64,000 bases of DNA from Betaproteobacteria bacterium TMED82 (GTDB taxonomy: Bacteria > Pseudomonadota > Gammaproteobacteria > Burkholderiales > Burkholderiaceae_A). The translations under genes and the position numbers were made by a program. Location of the stretch: contig NHEJ01000007.1 of assembly GCA_002170395.1 (NCBI GenBank), positions 341,441-405,440 on the forward strand. The letters run 5' to 3'. Of this stretch, positions 29,572-37,997 are shown one piece after another. The notes under the pieces were generated by a model. The model had not been told where the DNA came from, did no database searches, and saw nothing but the letters and a program-made list of their open reading frames with translations. Each line of letters opens with the position of its first letter. Position 1 is the stretch's first letter.

Positions 29572-30351
29572 TTAACTCCAAACATCTTTCATTTTCCTTA
29601 ATTCTTTGAACTGCTCCAATTCAAGGCATCTGTAAAATGGGTTTGTCTGTATTTCTACCTCAATGGTAGATGGTACAGTAGAAATATTTCGGCTCCTACA
29701 TATCTCTACATTTTTTTTTCTGTTTGATATCTCCTTATCGTCAGGGAATATATTGACTGCAAAATTAAGGTTATTCAGCGTATATTCATGAGCACAATAA
29801 ACTAGTGTCTTTTTAGGAAGAGACTTCAACTTGACCAAGGAGTCAAAGAGATCTGAAACTGAACCTCCTAATACCCTGCCACACCCTCCAGCAAACAAGG
29901 TATCTCCGCAGAAAACAAAAGGCGGCATGTCACCTTCAATTGTTGTGCAATAGTAACCCAAATGCTCCTCGGTATGACCTCGTATATCTAATACTTTAGA
30001 GGTAAGATCATACCAATCAATTATGTCCCCTTCTGTCACAATAGTATTCACGCCAAACCTCTCGCAGCTTGGTGGTCCAAACACAGGTACCTTTGACCTA
30101 CACTTAATCCCGTTAACGAGGATTTTACTATCATCACAAAGAAAAGGCTGATCAAGTAAGTCGAGAATACCACCAACATGATCATTGTGATGGTGGGTAA
30201 TTAAAATACCAGCCAGTAGACAAGAGGGATTTTGTAAAAAAAAATGCTCAATGGGTCTATGATCTCCAGGATCCACTAATAATAAATGGTTTTTGTTTTT
30301 TATCGCCCAAATATAGTTATCAGTGAATGCAGAAAATTGTAGTATGTTCAT
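29572..30351 (-). CDS. gloB: Hydroxyacylglutathione hydrolase (glyoxalase II)
   Basis: GloB hydrolyses S-lactoylglutathione to lactate and glutathione, ending methylglyoxal detoxification. The metallo-beta-lactamase motif THHHNDHVGG is at residues 52-61, with GHTEEHLGYY, DTLFAGGCGR and HEYTLNNL following. Length is 259 aa. It is divergent from the methyltransferase gene (31 nt between starts) and abuts mltD. That block is the canonical arrangement for this region in Betaproteobacteria. Confidence 0.95.
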   Translation of the reverse strand: MNILQFSAFTDNYIWAIKNKNHLLLVDPGDHRPIEHFFLQNPSCLLAGILITHHHNDHVGGILDLLDQPFLCDDSKILVNGIKCRSKVPVFGPPSCERFGVNTIVTEGDIIDWYDLTSKVLDIRGHTEEHLGYYCTTIEGDMPPFVFCGDTLFAGGCGRVLGGSVSDLFDSLVKLKSLPKKTLVYCAHEYTLNNLNFAVNIFPDDKEISNRKKNVEICRSRNISTVPSTIEVEIQTNPFYRCLELEQFKELRKMKDVWS

Positions 30352-30382
30352 TGGTATCTTGGATTTTTTTACAGTTTACAGT

Positions 30383-31150
30383 ATGAATAGGATCAAACGT
30401 TGGAAATATTGGTTGGAATCATACCTTGGGAGTGAACTCTTAATTGAGGAAAAAGAGTTGATTGACGAGGCAGTGGAAGACGTTTTTGGTTATCATGCAG
30501 TCCAGATATGTCCTTTTAATGTTAATTTTCTTGAGAAAAGTAGAATAAATAATCAGTATAAGTTAAGTTTTTTTTATGATCAAAGTTATATAGGGCAAAA
30601 GGAAGATGATAGATTTATCGTGTCGCCGCAAGTTTTGCCCATAGAGTCTCAAAGTGTTGACCTAATTATTTTGATTCATATACTAGAAACTGTGGAAGAT
30701 CCTCATTTATTTTTGCGGGAAGTTGAGCGAATATTGATACCAGAGGGTAAACTCATAATTTGCGGCTTTAATCCGTTGGGGCTGTGGGCGATAAATCGCT
30801 TTTTCAAACGTTCTCTACTACCTTCACCAGTTTCAAATTGGGTGAGTTTGCCTAGATTAAAGGATTGGTGTAAGTTGCTGGGTTTTGAAATTTTTGCTGG
30901 TCGTTTTCTGGCATACTACCCAGCTATAAATTCGAGGGTATGGTTAAAGAGACTTTCATGGTTTAATAAATTTGGGCCAAGATGGTGGCCGATGGCGGGG
31001 GGTGTTTATTGTATCAGTGCAACAAAACGCAATGTGGGCATTAAGTTACGTGATCCCAGACTTTGGCGCACTCCAAAATTTAGCAAGAAAGCTGCTCCAT
31101 CAGTTGTTGCAAAGCCAAAACCACAAAGCTTTTTGCTAAAAAATGATTGA
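30383..31150 (+). CDS. SAM-dependent methyltransferase (class I, Methyltransf_11-like)
   Basis: A 255-residue protein with the core of a class-I methyltransferase: SVDLIILIHILETVEDP (motif II region) followed by LREVERILIPEGKLIICGFNP (motifs III-IV). The classical glycine-rich SAM motif I near the N-terminus is not obvious, which is usual for this group. It is the methyltransferase commonly found between gloB and rnhA; substrate unknown. The ATG at 30383 is chosen because an upstream in-frame ATG lies inside the gloB start region. It overlaps rnhA by 8 nt. Confidence 0.8.
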   Translation: MNRIKRWKYWLESYLGSELLIEEKELIDEAVEDVFGYHAVQICPFNVNFLEKSRINNQYKLSFFYDQSYIGQKEDDRFIVSPQVLPIESQSVDLIILIHILETVEDPHLFLREVERILIPEGKLIICGFNPLGLWAINRFFKRSLLPSPVSNWVSLPRLKDWCKLLGFEIFAGRFLAYYPAINSRVWLKRLSWFNKFGPRWWPMAGGVYCISATKRNVGIKLRDPRLWRTPKFSKKAAPSVVAKPKPQSFLLKND

Positions 31151-31583
31151 TGTGACCCTTTTCACTGACGGTGCTTGTAAAGGAAATCCTGGGCCAGGAG
31201 GTTGGGGTGTTTTGATGATCTTAGGGGATCAGGAAATTGAAATTTTTGGAGGCCATCCTAATACCACTAATAATAGAATGGAATTACTAGCAGTAATTAA
31301 TGGTTTAAAAGAGGTAAAAACTAATAGCGATATTTGTGTGTTTACGGATTCTAAGTATGTAAAAAACGGTATCGAAAACTGGATAGATAAATGGATAGAG
31401 AACGGGTGGCAGACCTCTAGCAAAAAGCCTGTCGCGAATAAGGACCTTTGGATAGAGCTTAATGATTTAGCAAAAACTAAAGTTATCGAATGGTCATGGG
31501 TAAAGGGGCATTCTGGAAACTGGGGCAATGAAAGGGCAGATTATTTGGCTAACAAAGGAGTCAAGTTGAATTCTGATATATGA
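31143..31583 (+). CDS. rnhA: Ribonuclease HI
   Basis: RnhA cuts the RNA strand of RNA-DNA hybrids, removing R-loops and primer remnants. The four catalytic acids are present at D9, E47, D69 and D133, each one residue below the E. coli numbers, with KGHSGNWGNERAD at the C-terminus. Length is 146 aa. Its start overlaps the methyltransferase stop and its own stop overlaps the efflux adaptor start (ATGA), so the following RND genes appear translationally linked to it. Confidence 0.96.
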   Translation: MIDVTLFTDGACKGNPGPGGWGVLMILGDQEIEIFGGHPNTTNNRMELLAVINGLKEVKTNSDICVFTDSKYVKNGIENWIDKWIENGWQTSSKKPVANKDLWIELNDLAKTKVIEWSWVKGHSGNWGNERADYLANKGVKLNSDI

Positions 31584-32638
31584 AAAAGGGCTTATTTTTT
31601 GTAATAGTGCTAGTGCTTTTAAGTTTGAGTACATCCGTCATCCTTATAGGAGAAAAATTATTTTCAAAGCACAGTCCAATAGAAAAAAATAAAAATGTTT
31701 TTAAGGTGAATGTTAAAGTTGATCAAGTAAAACAAAAACCAGTAAAAGAAGTTTTGTTTTTAACCGGAGAATTTCGAGCTAATGAGTCTGTTTTAATACG
31801 TTCAGAAGTTTCGGGGAAAATCACCAACTTGTATTTTTCTGATGGAATGCAAGTTAGCAAAGGACAAATTTTAATAGAGTTAGAGAAGTCAATACCCTTG
31901 GCGGAGTTAATGAAAGCAGAGGCTGAGTTTACTCAAACGCTTGATAATTTGAGAAGGTCAAAGGAATTAAATGCACAAAACTTTTTAAGTTCTAGAGCGT
32001 TGAATGATGCCGAGGCGTTGTTTAATATTGCGCTCGCCAAGAAAAAGCTTCGCGAAGCAACTCTAGCTTTGTATAGTATTAAGGCTCCTTTTGCTGGTAT
32101 GACAGGTTTGCGAAATGTAAGTGTTGGAGATTTTATAGACATAGGTCAAGAAATTTTACTAATAGAAGATTTGAGTAAATTGAAATTTGACTTTCGTTTA
32201 CCAGAAAAATATATAAATTTAATTAAGATAGGTCAAGAAATTGAAATTAGTACGGAAGCTACTGAAGAGCCAATTACTGCAGAAGTTGAGGCTTTTGATG
32301 TAAGAATAGAAAAAAATGGTAGATTTTTAGTTGCACGCTCATTTATACCAAATTCCATTAGTGCCTTTAAATCGGGCATGTTTGGAAAGGTTAAACTTAC
32401 TTTAGAAAAAAAAGAAAACGGACTTGTTATTTCTGAGCAAGCTATTTTCTCGGAGCAGTCGAGAAAATATGTTTGGAAAGTTAACGAAGGAAAGGTTGAA
32501 AAGGTTCTTGTCAAAACGGGTGTTAGACTAGGCGATGAGGTGGAAATAATCGATGGTGTGGGAAGCGGAGATTCATTAGTTACTGAAGGCCAATTAAAAA
32601 TAAGAAAATCCGGTCAGGAGGTCTCCATAGTGGAGTAG
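31580..32638 (+). CDS. RND efflux periplasmic adaptor (membrane fusion protein)
   Basis: A 352-residue HlyD/AcrA-type adaptor that links an inner-membrane RND pump to an outer-membrane channel. It has an N-terminal hydrophobic anchor (residues 5-24) without a lipobox, a biotinyl-lipoyl half-motif (VSGKITNLYFSDGMQVSKGQ), a short helical hairpin (about 115-160), IKAPFAGMTGLRNVSVGDF and a beta-barrel domain. It overlaps rnhA by 4 nt and lies 33 nt before the pump gene. No TolC-type channel is in the window, so one must be recruited from elsewhere. Confidence 0.92.
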   Translation: MKKGLFFVIVLVLLSLSTSVILIGEKLFSKHSPIEKNKNVFKVNVKVDQVKQKPVKEVLFLTGEFRANESVLIRSEVSGKITNLYFSDGMQVSKGQILIELEKSIPLAELMKAEAEFTQTLDNLRRSKELNAQNFLSSRALNDAEALFNIALAKKKLREATLALYSIKAPFAGMTGLRNVSVGDFIDIGQEILLIEDLSKLKFDFRLPEKYINLIKIGQEIEISTEATEEPITAEVEAFDVRIEKNGRFLVARSFIPNSISAFKSGMFGKVKLTLEKKENGLVISEQAIFSEQSRKYVWKVNEGKVEKVLVKTGVRLGDEVEIIDGVGSGDSLVTEGQLKIRKSGQEVSIVE

Positions 32639-32671
32639 CATTTACGCCTAATGATTTTTTGAATAATAATT

Positions 32672-35600
32672 ATGAAAATATCTTTTTTTTGTATTGAACG
32701 GCCTGTCTTTTCTACCGTAATTTCTTTGTTAATTGTTTTTACGGGTGTTGTTAGTTTGTTTTACCTGTCTGTACGAGAATACCCAAATATCGACGAGCCT
32801 GTTGTAAGTGTAAAAACAAACTTTAAAGGTGCAGCGCCTGCAATAATTGAATCCCAAATAACTAAACCGTTAGAGGATTCAATAGCAGGAATTGAGGGCA
32901 TAAAAACCTTATCCTCTACGTCCCGCTCGGAGCGCTCACAGATTACAGTGAGGTTTCATACCTATCGCGACCCCGACGATGCCGCATCAGATGTTAGGGA
33001 TAGAGTTTCAAGAGTCCGAAGTAGATTACCTCTAGAGGCAGAGGAATCAAGAATTTCAAAGGTAGAAGCCGATGCCTCACCGATTATCTGGTTAGCATTA
33101 TATAGCGATGAGCTATCTCTCATGGATTTAAGCTTTTTAGCAAAAAATGTGGTGAAGCCCCGGTTACAAACTTTTCCTGGAACAGCGGACGTACGAATAT
33201 ATGGTGATAGAAAGTATGCGATGCGTGTTTGGGTGGACAGAGATAAGCTAATCTCTTATGGATTGACAGTACAACACATTGAAAGAGCGATTCGACAGCA
33301 GAACCTTGAAATACCCGCTGGACGGATTGAAACACCCGGAAAAGAATTTACTGTAATTGCTGCCACAGAGTTGACTAGTCCTGAAGAATTTAAAAAAATT
33401 GTTTTAAACGATGGGACCAAGGAAGGGTTTGTGCGACTTGGAGATGTCGCAACGGTAGAATTAGGTCCAGAGGACGAGAGGAGGGTTGCCAGGTATAAAG
33501 GTCGTCCAGCAATAGCCTTGGGTATAATAAAGCAGGCAACCGCGAATCCTCTTCTACTATCACAGGCGCTAAGTGAGAACCTCTCCTCAGTCTTGAAGGA
33601 TCTACCAAGTAGTGTAGGTTTAGAAATAGCTGCCGACTACTCAATTTTCATTGATCGATCGATAAATGCAGTTTTCAAAACTATTTTGGAGGCTATGGTT
33701 TTGGTTGCACTGGTAATTTTATTAGTGCTCCAAAGTTTGAAGGCTGCCTGTATTCCATTAGTGACTATCCCAATTTCGTTAATTGGAATGTTCTCAATTC
33801 TTTTAGCTTTTGCGTTTTCGATAAATACTTTAACATTATTAGCAATGGTAGTTGCAGTTGGGTTAGTAGTAGATGACGCTATTGTTGTGCTCGAAAATAC
33901 TTCTAGATATTTAGATAAAGGGTATAAAAAAGTTGATGCGGCGAAAAAGGCGATTTCTGAAGTAGGCTTTCCTGTCATTGCTATGACGCTAACTTTAGCT
34001 GCAGTTTTTACACCTATAATTTTTGCTCCTGGGCGAATAGGAAGACTGTTCGAAGAGTTTGCTTTATCTTTAGTGGGCGCAGTTTTAATATCTGGTTTTG
34101 TGGCACTAACTCTAACTCCGGTCATGTGTGCATACATGTTAGATGAGAAAAAAAAAACTGGAAAAGAGAAAAGTGTTGAGGTAGGGACTTTTCAAGTCTT
34201 CAAAAATGCTTGCGCCTCAGTTATGTCAGTTGCTGCCGGGTCGTATCTAAAAATTTTAAATTTTGTTTTGACAAGAAATAAAACAATATTATTTACACTT
34301 ATAATAGTCGTTGGATTTGGAGTTTTGTCTTTTTCCGCAACGAAAAAGGAACTATCTCCCGTTGAGGATAGGGGTTTAATATTAGTTGTCTTTTCTGCTC
34401 CGGAAGGCAGTTCGCTTGGTTATACAAATACGAATTCAATGCTAATTGAGGATCAATTGGTAAAAATAAAGGAGGCTGATAAGTACTTTGTTATTTCTGG
34501 TAGTCCTACCATAAATAAGGGAGCAGCTTTTTTTAGGCCAGTACCTTGGGAAAACAGAGAGCGCTCAATACAAGAAATAGTGGGCGAATTACAACCGGGA
34601 CTGCTAAGTATGCCAGGTATAAGGGCATTTGCACTTCTTCCCCCAGCATTTGGACAAAGAGCACGGTCAAGGCCGATTCAATTGGTTATTTTATCCTCTG
34701 GCTCCATACAAAACCTTGAGGAAATAGGAAATAAAATAGTTAGCAAATTGTCAGAAACCAGTTTATTAAACGGTATTGAGTCTGATTTAGTGCTGAATAA
34801 ACCAGAGATAAAATTGTCAATAAATAGAGATTTAGCAGCAGATTTGGGTGTAAAGGTCGAGGATATAGGTAGAACGCTGGAGAGTCTATTGGGAGGAAGG
34901 TTCGTTACCCGTTTTAAAAAGGGAAATGAACAATATGAAGTAATCGTTCAATTAGTTTCAGAGGGAAGAGAAAATCCAAGAGATATTAGATCAATTTATG
35001 TCGAAGGGGAAAAAGAAGAATTACATCCTTTATCGAGCCTTGTTGACTTAGAGGAGACGGTTGGGCCGAGGGAGTTGAACCATTTTTCGCAGCGAAGAGC
35101 CGTAAAGATATCTGCTGGTTTGGCGCCGGGTGTCACGATAGATGAAGCACTTTCTTCGGTTGAGCAAATTGCTAGAGATAATTTGCCCGAAAATGCTCAG
35201 ATTGATTTTGATGGGCAGTCCAGAGAATATTTTGAGGCGAAGAACACTCTATTTTTTGTTTTTATTCTATCAATCGTATTTATTTTCTTAGTTTTATCTG
35301 CCCAATTTGAAAGCTTTGCTCAGCCTATAGCAATTCTTGTAACTGTTCCTTTGGCTCTTTCTGGAGCAGTAGCTACTATTTTTCTTTTAGGGGGATCAAT
35401 TAATGTGTACTCTCAAATTGGTTTGATTGCTTTAGTGGGATTAATAACAAAGCATGGTATTCTAATTGTTGAGTTTGGTAACCAGTGTCTTGCGAAAGGA
35501 ATGTCATTAAAAGAGTCAGTACTTGAGGCAGCTAGCCTGAGATTCAGACCAATCTTAATGACAACGATTTCGACAATTTGCGGAGCTATGCCGTTGGCGT

Positions 35601-35761
35601 TAGCAAGTGGCCCTGGTTCAGAAGCAAGGGAGCAAATTGGTTGGATAATTGTCGGGGGCATGTCGATTGGAACTATTTTAACGCTGTTTGTGCTTCCTAC
35701 TATCTTTTTATGGGTGAATGAATGCGTTATGTTGTTCTCGACACGGAAACAACCGGACTAA
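32672..35761 (+). CDS. RND multidrug efflux transporter (HAE1/AcrB family)
   Basis: A 1029-residue proton-driven trimeric exporter. N-terminal helix RPVFSTVISLLIV, twelve transmembrane segments in two halves with two large periplasmic domains, and the proton-relay aspartates D401-D402 in VVDDAIVVLEN (D407-D408 in AcrB). The second half has QFESFAQPIAILVTVPLAL and GLITKHGILIVEF. Substrates cannot be told from sequence. The gene forms a unit with the adaptor upstream, and its 3' end overlaps dnaQ by 40 nt in another frame. There is no local TetR- or MarR-type repressor. Confidence 0.94.
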   Translation: MKISFFCIERPVFSTVISLLIVFTGVVSLFYLSVREYPNIDEPVVSVKTNFKGAAPAIIESQITKPLEDSIAGIEGIKTLSSTSRSERSQITVRFHTYRDPDDAASDVRDRVSRVRSRLPLEAEESRISKVEADASPIIWLALYSDELSLMDLSFLAKNVVKPRLQTFPGTADVRIYGDRKYAMRVWVDRDKLISYGLTVQHIERAIRQQNLEIPAGRIETPGKEFTVIAATELTSPEEFKKIVLNDGTKEGFVRLGDVATVELGPEDERRVARYKGRPAIALGIIKQATANPLLLSQALSENLSSVLKDLPSSVGLEIAADYSIFIDRSINAVFKTILEAMVLVALVILLVLQSLKAACIPLVTIPISLIGMFSILLAFAFSINTLTLLAMVVAVGLVVDDAIVVLENTSRYLDKGYKKVDAAKKAISEVGFPVIAMTLTLAAVFTPIIFAPGRIGRLFEEFALSLVGAVLISGFVALTLTPVMCAYMLDEKKKTGKEKSVEVGTFQVFKNACASVMSVAAGSYLKILNFVLTRNKTILFTLIIVVGFGVLSFSATKKELSPVEDRGLILVVFSAPEGSSLGYTNTNSMLIEDQLVKIKEADKYFVISGSPTINKGAAFFRPVPWENRERSIQEIVGELQPGLLSMPGIRAFALLPPAFGQRARSRPIQLVILSSGSIQNLEEIGNKIVSKLSETSLLNGIESDLVLNKPEIKLSINRDLAADLGVKVEDIGRTLESLLGGRFVTRFKKGNEQYEVIVQLVSEGRENPRDIRSIYVEGEKEELHPLSSLVDLEETVGPRELNHFSQRRAVKISAGLAPGVTIDEALSSVEQIARDNLPENAQIDFDGQSREYFEAKNTLFFVFILSIVFIFLVLSAQFESFAQPIAILVTVPLALSGAVATIFLLGGSINVYSQIGLIALVGLITKHGILIVEFGNQCLAKGMSLKESVLEAASLRFRPILMTTISTICGAMPLALASGPGSEAREQIGWIIVGGMSIGTILTLFVLPTIFLWVNECVMLFSTRKQPD

Positions 35762-36435
35762 ATGTAGAAGACGGACACCGCTTAATAGAGATAGGGTGTT
35801 TGGAAATAATTGACCGTTTTTTTTCAGGAAGCAAATATAACCAGAAAATTAACCCGAATAGAGAAGTAGATGAATCAGCCCAAAAAGTTCATGGTATGTC
35901 ATTAAAGGACTTAGAAAACTCGCCACAATTTGGTGAAATCGCTGATTCCTTTTGTGAATTTATAAAAGGGAGCACTTTAATAATACATAATGCGGCCTTT
36001 GATATTGGGTTCCTGAATAAAGAGTTACTGCTCGTAGGTAAACCTAGTATTGACAACTTTGTGTTGGAAACTATAGATACCCTAAAGCTTGCGCGAAGTG
36101 TTTACCCAGGCAAAAGAAACTCCTTAGATGCCTTGTGTGCCCGATTCGGTATAGACAACAGTGCTCGAAAATTTCACGGGGCTATGTTGGATGCGAGTTT
36201 ATTGGGGGATGTCTACTTATGCATGACTCGGGGCCAGGATTGTATGAATTTTGATTCCAAAACCAAAAAAAGCAGCACGGAGGTTAATTATGGTGAAAAT
36301 GGAGACGGAAGAAGTTTAGCTGTCCGAAGAGCAAATCAATTAGAGAAGAAGATGCATTTGGAATATTTGAGAAATATGGAGAGAGAAGGATTGAACCCAA
36401 TGTTCAAGACTATCGATGAGGAATGGCAAAAGTAA
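35722..36435 (+). CDS. dnaQ: DNA polymerase III epsilon subunit (proofreading exonuclease)
   Basis: DnaQ is the 3'-5' exonuclease of the replicative polymerase core. ExoI holds D7 and E9 (VVLDTETTGL), ExoII is HNAAFDIGFLN and ExoIII HGAMLDASLL, all matching E. coli. The C-terminal tail past residue 180 binds the alpha subunit. Length is 237 aa. The ATG at 35722 lies inside the last 40 nt of the RND pump gene, and no later ATG preserves the first beta-strand. Its stop overlaps the next small gene. In related genomes dnaQ directly follows rnhA; here the RND pair separates them. Confidence 0.95.
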   Translation: MRYVVLDTETTGLNVEDGHRLIEIGCLEIIDRFFSGSKYNQKINPNREVDESAQKVHGMSLKDLENSPQFGEIADSFCEFIKGSTLIIHNAAFDIGFLNKELLLVGKPSIDNFVLETIDTLKLARSVYPGKRNSLDALCARFGIDNSARKFHGAMLDASLLGDVYLCMTRGQDCMNFDSKTKKSSTEVNYGENGDGRSLAVRRANQLEKKMHLEYLRNMEREGLNPMFKTIDEEWQK

Positions 36436-36719
36436 TTTTTTTCCGGAAGGGAGTAAAATATTCAATATTAACGTCAGAAATTTGTAGGGTAATGTATTCA
36501 GCAGAAGTTGGAAGGATTAGCAATTATGAATTTTCAGTTAGAGTGATTGACGGTCAACCCACGTTTTTACTAGAACCTGATAAGTTATTCTTTGGTAGTG
36601 GGCAGGCTAATTCTGATTTATGGAAATATCCGGAATTCATTTTTATAATGAAGCGAGATGGTGATGTGGGCCGAGGTATTTTTGTCGATAGTTTAGAGTG
36701 GGGAATTTTTCGGGAGTGA
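36423..36719 (+). CDS. Hypothetical protein, 98 aa, coupled to dnaQ
   Basis: I do not recognise this family. The protein is small, soluble and mixed alpha-beta by composition, with an N-terminal basic strand (MAKVIFFRKGVKYSIL), aromatic-rich middle and a C-terminal EWGIF. It has no signal peptide, metal motif or membrane segment. Its ATG overlaps the dnaQ end by 13 nt, so it is likely cotranslated with dnaQ. Codon use looks like that of its neighbours. The overlap and the tight spacing to the next gene (4 nt) argue that it is a real gene. Confidence 0.6.
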   Translation: MAKVIFFRKGVKYSILTSEICRVMYSAEVGRISNYEFSVRVIDGQPTFLLEPDKLFFGSGQANSDLWKYPEFIFIMKRDGDVGRGIFVDSLEWGIFRE

Positions 36720-36723
36720 TAGC

Positions 36724-37239
36724 GTGAAACAATTGGGATATGATAATCTTCATCTTTTTGCATCTTTGCTTTTCTGTGGCGCAATTATTTCATTTATCAT
36801 GGGAGCTATACAGCTTTACAATCCGGTCAGTTTTCCGTACGACTCAAATTTTATCTCCGATATTGGAGGCATAGATGGAATTAGCTTTACTTTATATTTA
36901 AGTCTTTTATTATTTGCCATTTCAAATATTTTTCTTTTTTTTGTTGTCAAGCACCAGAAAAGAAAATTTAAGATGGAGATATTACAACAAACCCAAAAGC
37001 AAGAGTTAAAGTCTAAAACTGAGAGTGATAAAGCGAGTTACCCGAAAGATGCAGGAATTTCAATTGCTAAATTACAACTGAGGGATCTAGAAAAAATCTT
37101 AAAAGGAACTAGAAAAAATGTTTTTAATTTGCTTCTTGATCCGAATGGTATTAATACGCCCGATGATATGCAAGCAGCCCTTGATTCAATAGAGGAAGGA
37201 TTGGTCTGTCTAAGAAAGAGCACTGAGTCTTTAAATTAA
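36724..37239 (+). CDS. Hypothetical membrane protein, 171 aa
   Basis: Family not recognised. Two hydrophobic helices (residues 9-31 and 54-75) are followed by a charged, probably coiled stretch (77-115) and a C-terminal helical domain (120-171) with NLLLDPNGINTPDDMQ. The N-terminus is probably cytoplasmic with the tail also inside, suggesting a membrane-anchored cytoplasmic helper. The start is GTG at 36724 with GGGAG about 8 nt upstream. It is 4 nt after the preceding hypothetical gene and is likely in the same operon. Confidence 0.6.
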   Translation: MKQLGYDNLHLFASLLFCGAIISFIMGAIQLYNPVSFPYDSNFISDIGGIDGISFTLYLSLLLFAISNIFLFFVVKHQKRKFKMEILQQTQKQELKSKTESDKASYPKDAGISIAKLQLRDLEKILKGTRKNVFNLLLDPNGINTPDDMQAALDSIEEGLVCLRKSTESLN

Positions 37240-37280
37240 CTTGAAGTGTGTGCGTGAAAGTCTGTTAGGGGAAGGTAATT

Positions 37281-37997
37281 TTGGAAGGTAATTTTGATCA
37301 AGAACTACAAGATATTCTTGTTGGAATATCTAAAATTCAGAAGTCAACAAAAGCTGGGCAGAGCCTTAAGGATGTGTCGTCTTTAGACGTATCGAGTTCC
37401 GCTTCCATTGAAAGTGAAATAGATAAACTAAATTTTTCTGAGAGCATACGTCAAAAAATTCGCCCGGAAGCTGCGCTTTGGTTGGGAATGGCTGCCCTGG
37501 TAGCTACTTCTAAGGACCAAAGTGAGAATACTATTAGCTTAGCGTCGAAATTAGGAGGGCATCTCGCGAGGAGAAGGGCAAGACCACTTGGAGCGAGATT
37601 TGGAAAAAATAGTAGTGTTACCATTTCACCCAGAATAAGAGGAGTGTGTTTGTCTTTTTTAGATGTAGGGTGTGAAATATTAGAAGTTTTTGGGGTGTGG
37701 ATTAAATTCGGTTGCTCTATGGAAGAGGGACAAATCAAAAAACTTGCGGGGTGTATGTGGCCAGCTTTGAATTTTGTAGAAAGAGATGCTGAATCCGTGA
37801 TACTTGTCCCTAGGTTTCCGGAAAGGCTACCGGTCATTTTGTCTGAGCATGATGACTTTGGCACTGTAGCACTTATTTCGGAACAGGGCACGCTTAGTTT
37901 TATTTTTTGGATGGACCAGGGCATAGAAAATATTCGAGAAATAGCGGGTGTTGCTTGGATCTCTCAGGGTGTTTTCCCGATAATTAAATATGATTAA
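37281..37997 (+). CDS. Hypothetical protein, 238 aa
   Basis: Family not recognised. The first 55 residues are Ser/Asp-rich and likely flexible, followed by an Ala-rich helical region (65-100) with an Arg-rich patch (LARRRARPLGARFG) and a mixed C-terminal domain with Cys at three places and many aromatic residues. There is no signal peptide or transmembrane segment. The TTG start at 37281 has a strong GGGGAAGG ribosome-binding site 5 nt upstream. It is the last of three unknown genes downstream of dnaQ, 41 nt after the second. Its stop overlaps the argA stop on the other strand. Confidence 0.6.
   Translation: MEGNFDQELQDILVGISKIQKSTKAGQSLKDVSSLDVSSSASIESEIDKLNFSESIRQKIRPEAALWLGMAALVATSKDQSENTISLASKLGGHLARRRARPLGARFGKNSSVTISPRIRGVCLSFLDVGCEILEVFGVWIKFGCSMEEGQIKKLAGCMWPALNFVERDAESVILVPRFPERLPVILSEHDDFGTVALISEQGTLSFIFWMDQGIENIREIAGVAWISQGVFPIIKYD

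Noticed and set aside
33637-34137. 166-codon minus-strand frame within the RND pump
   Set aside because: Low-complexity Ala/Thr/Ile/Lys product mirrors the transmembrane codons of the pump; no independent evidence.
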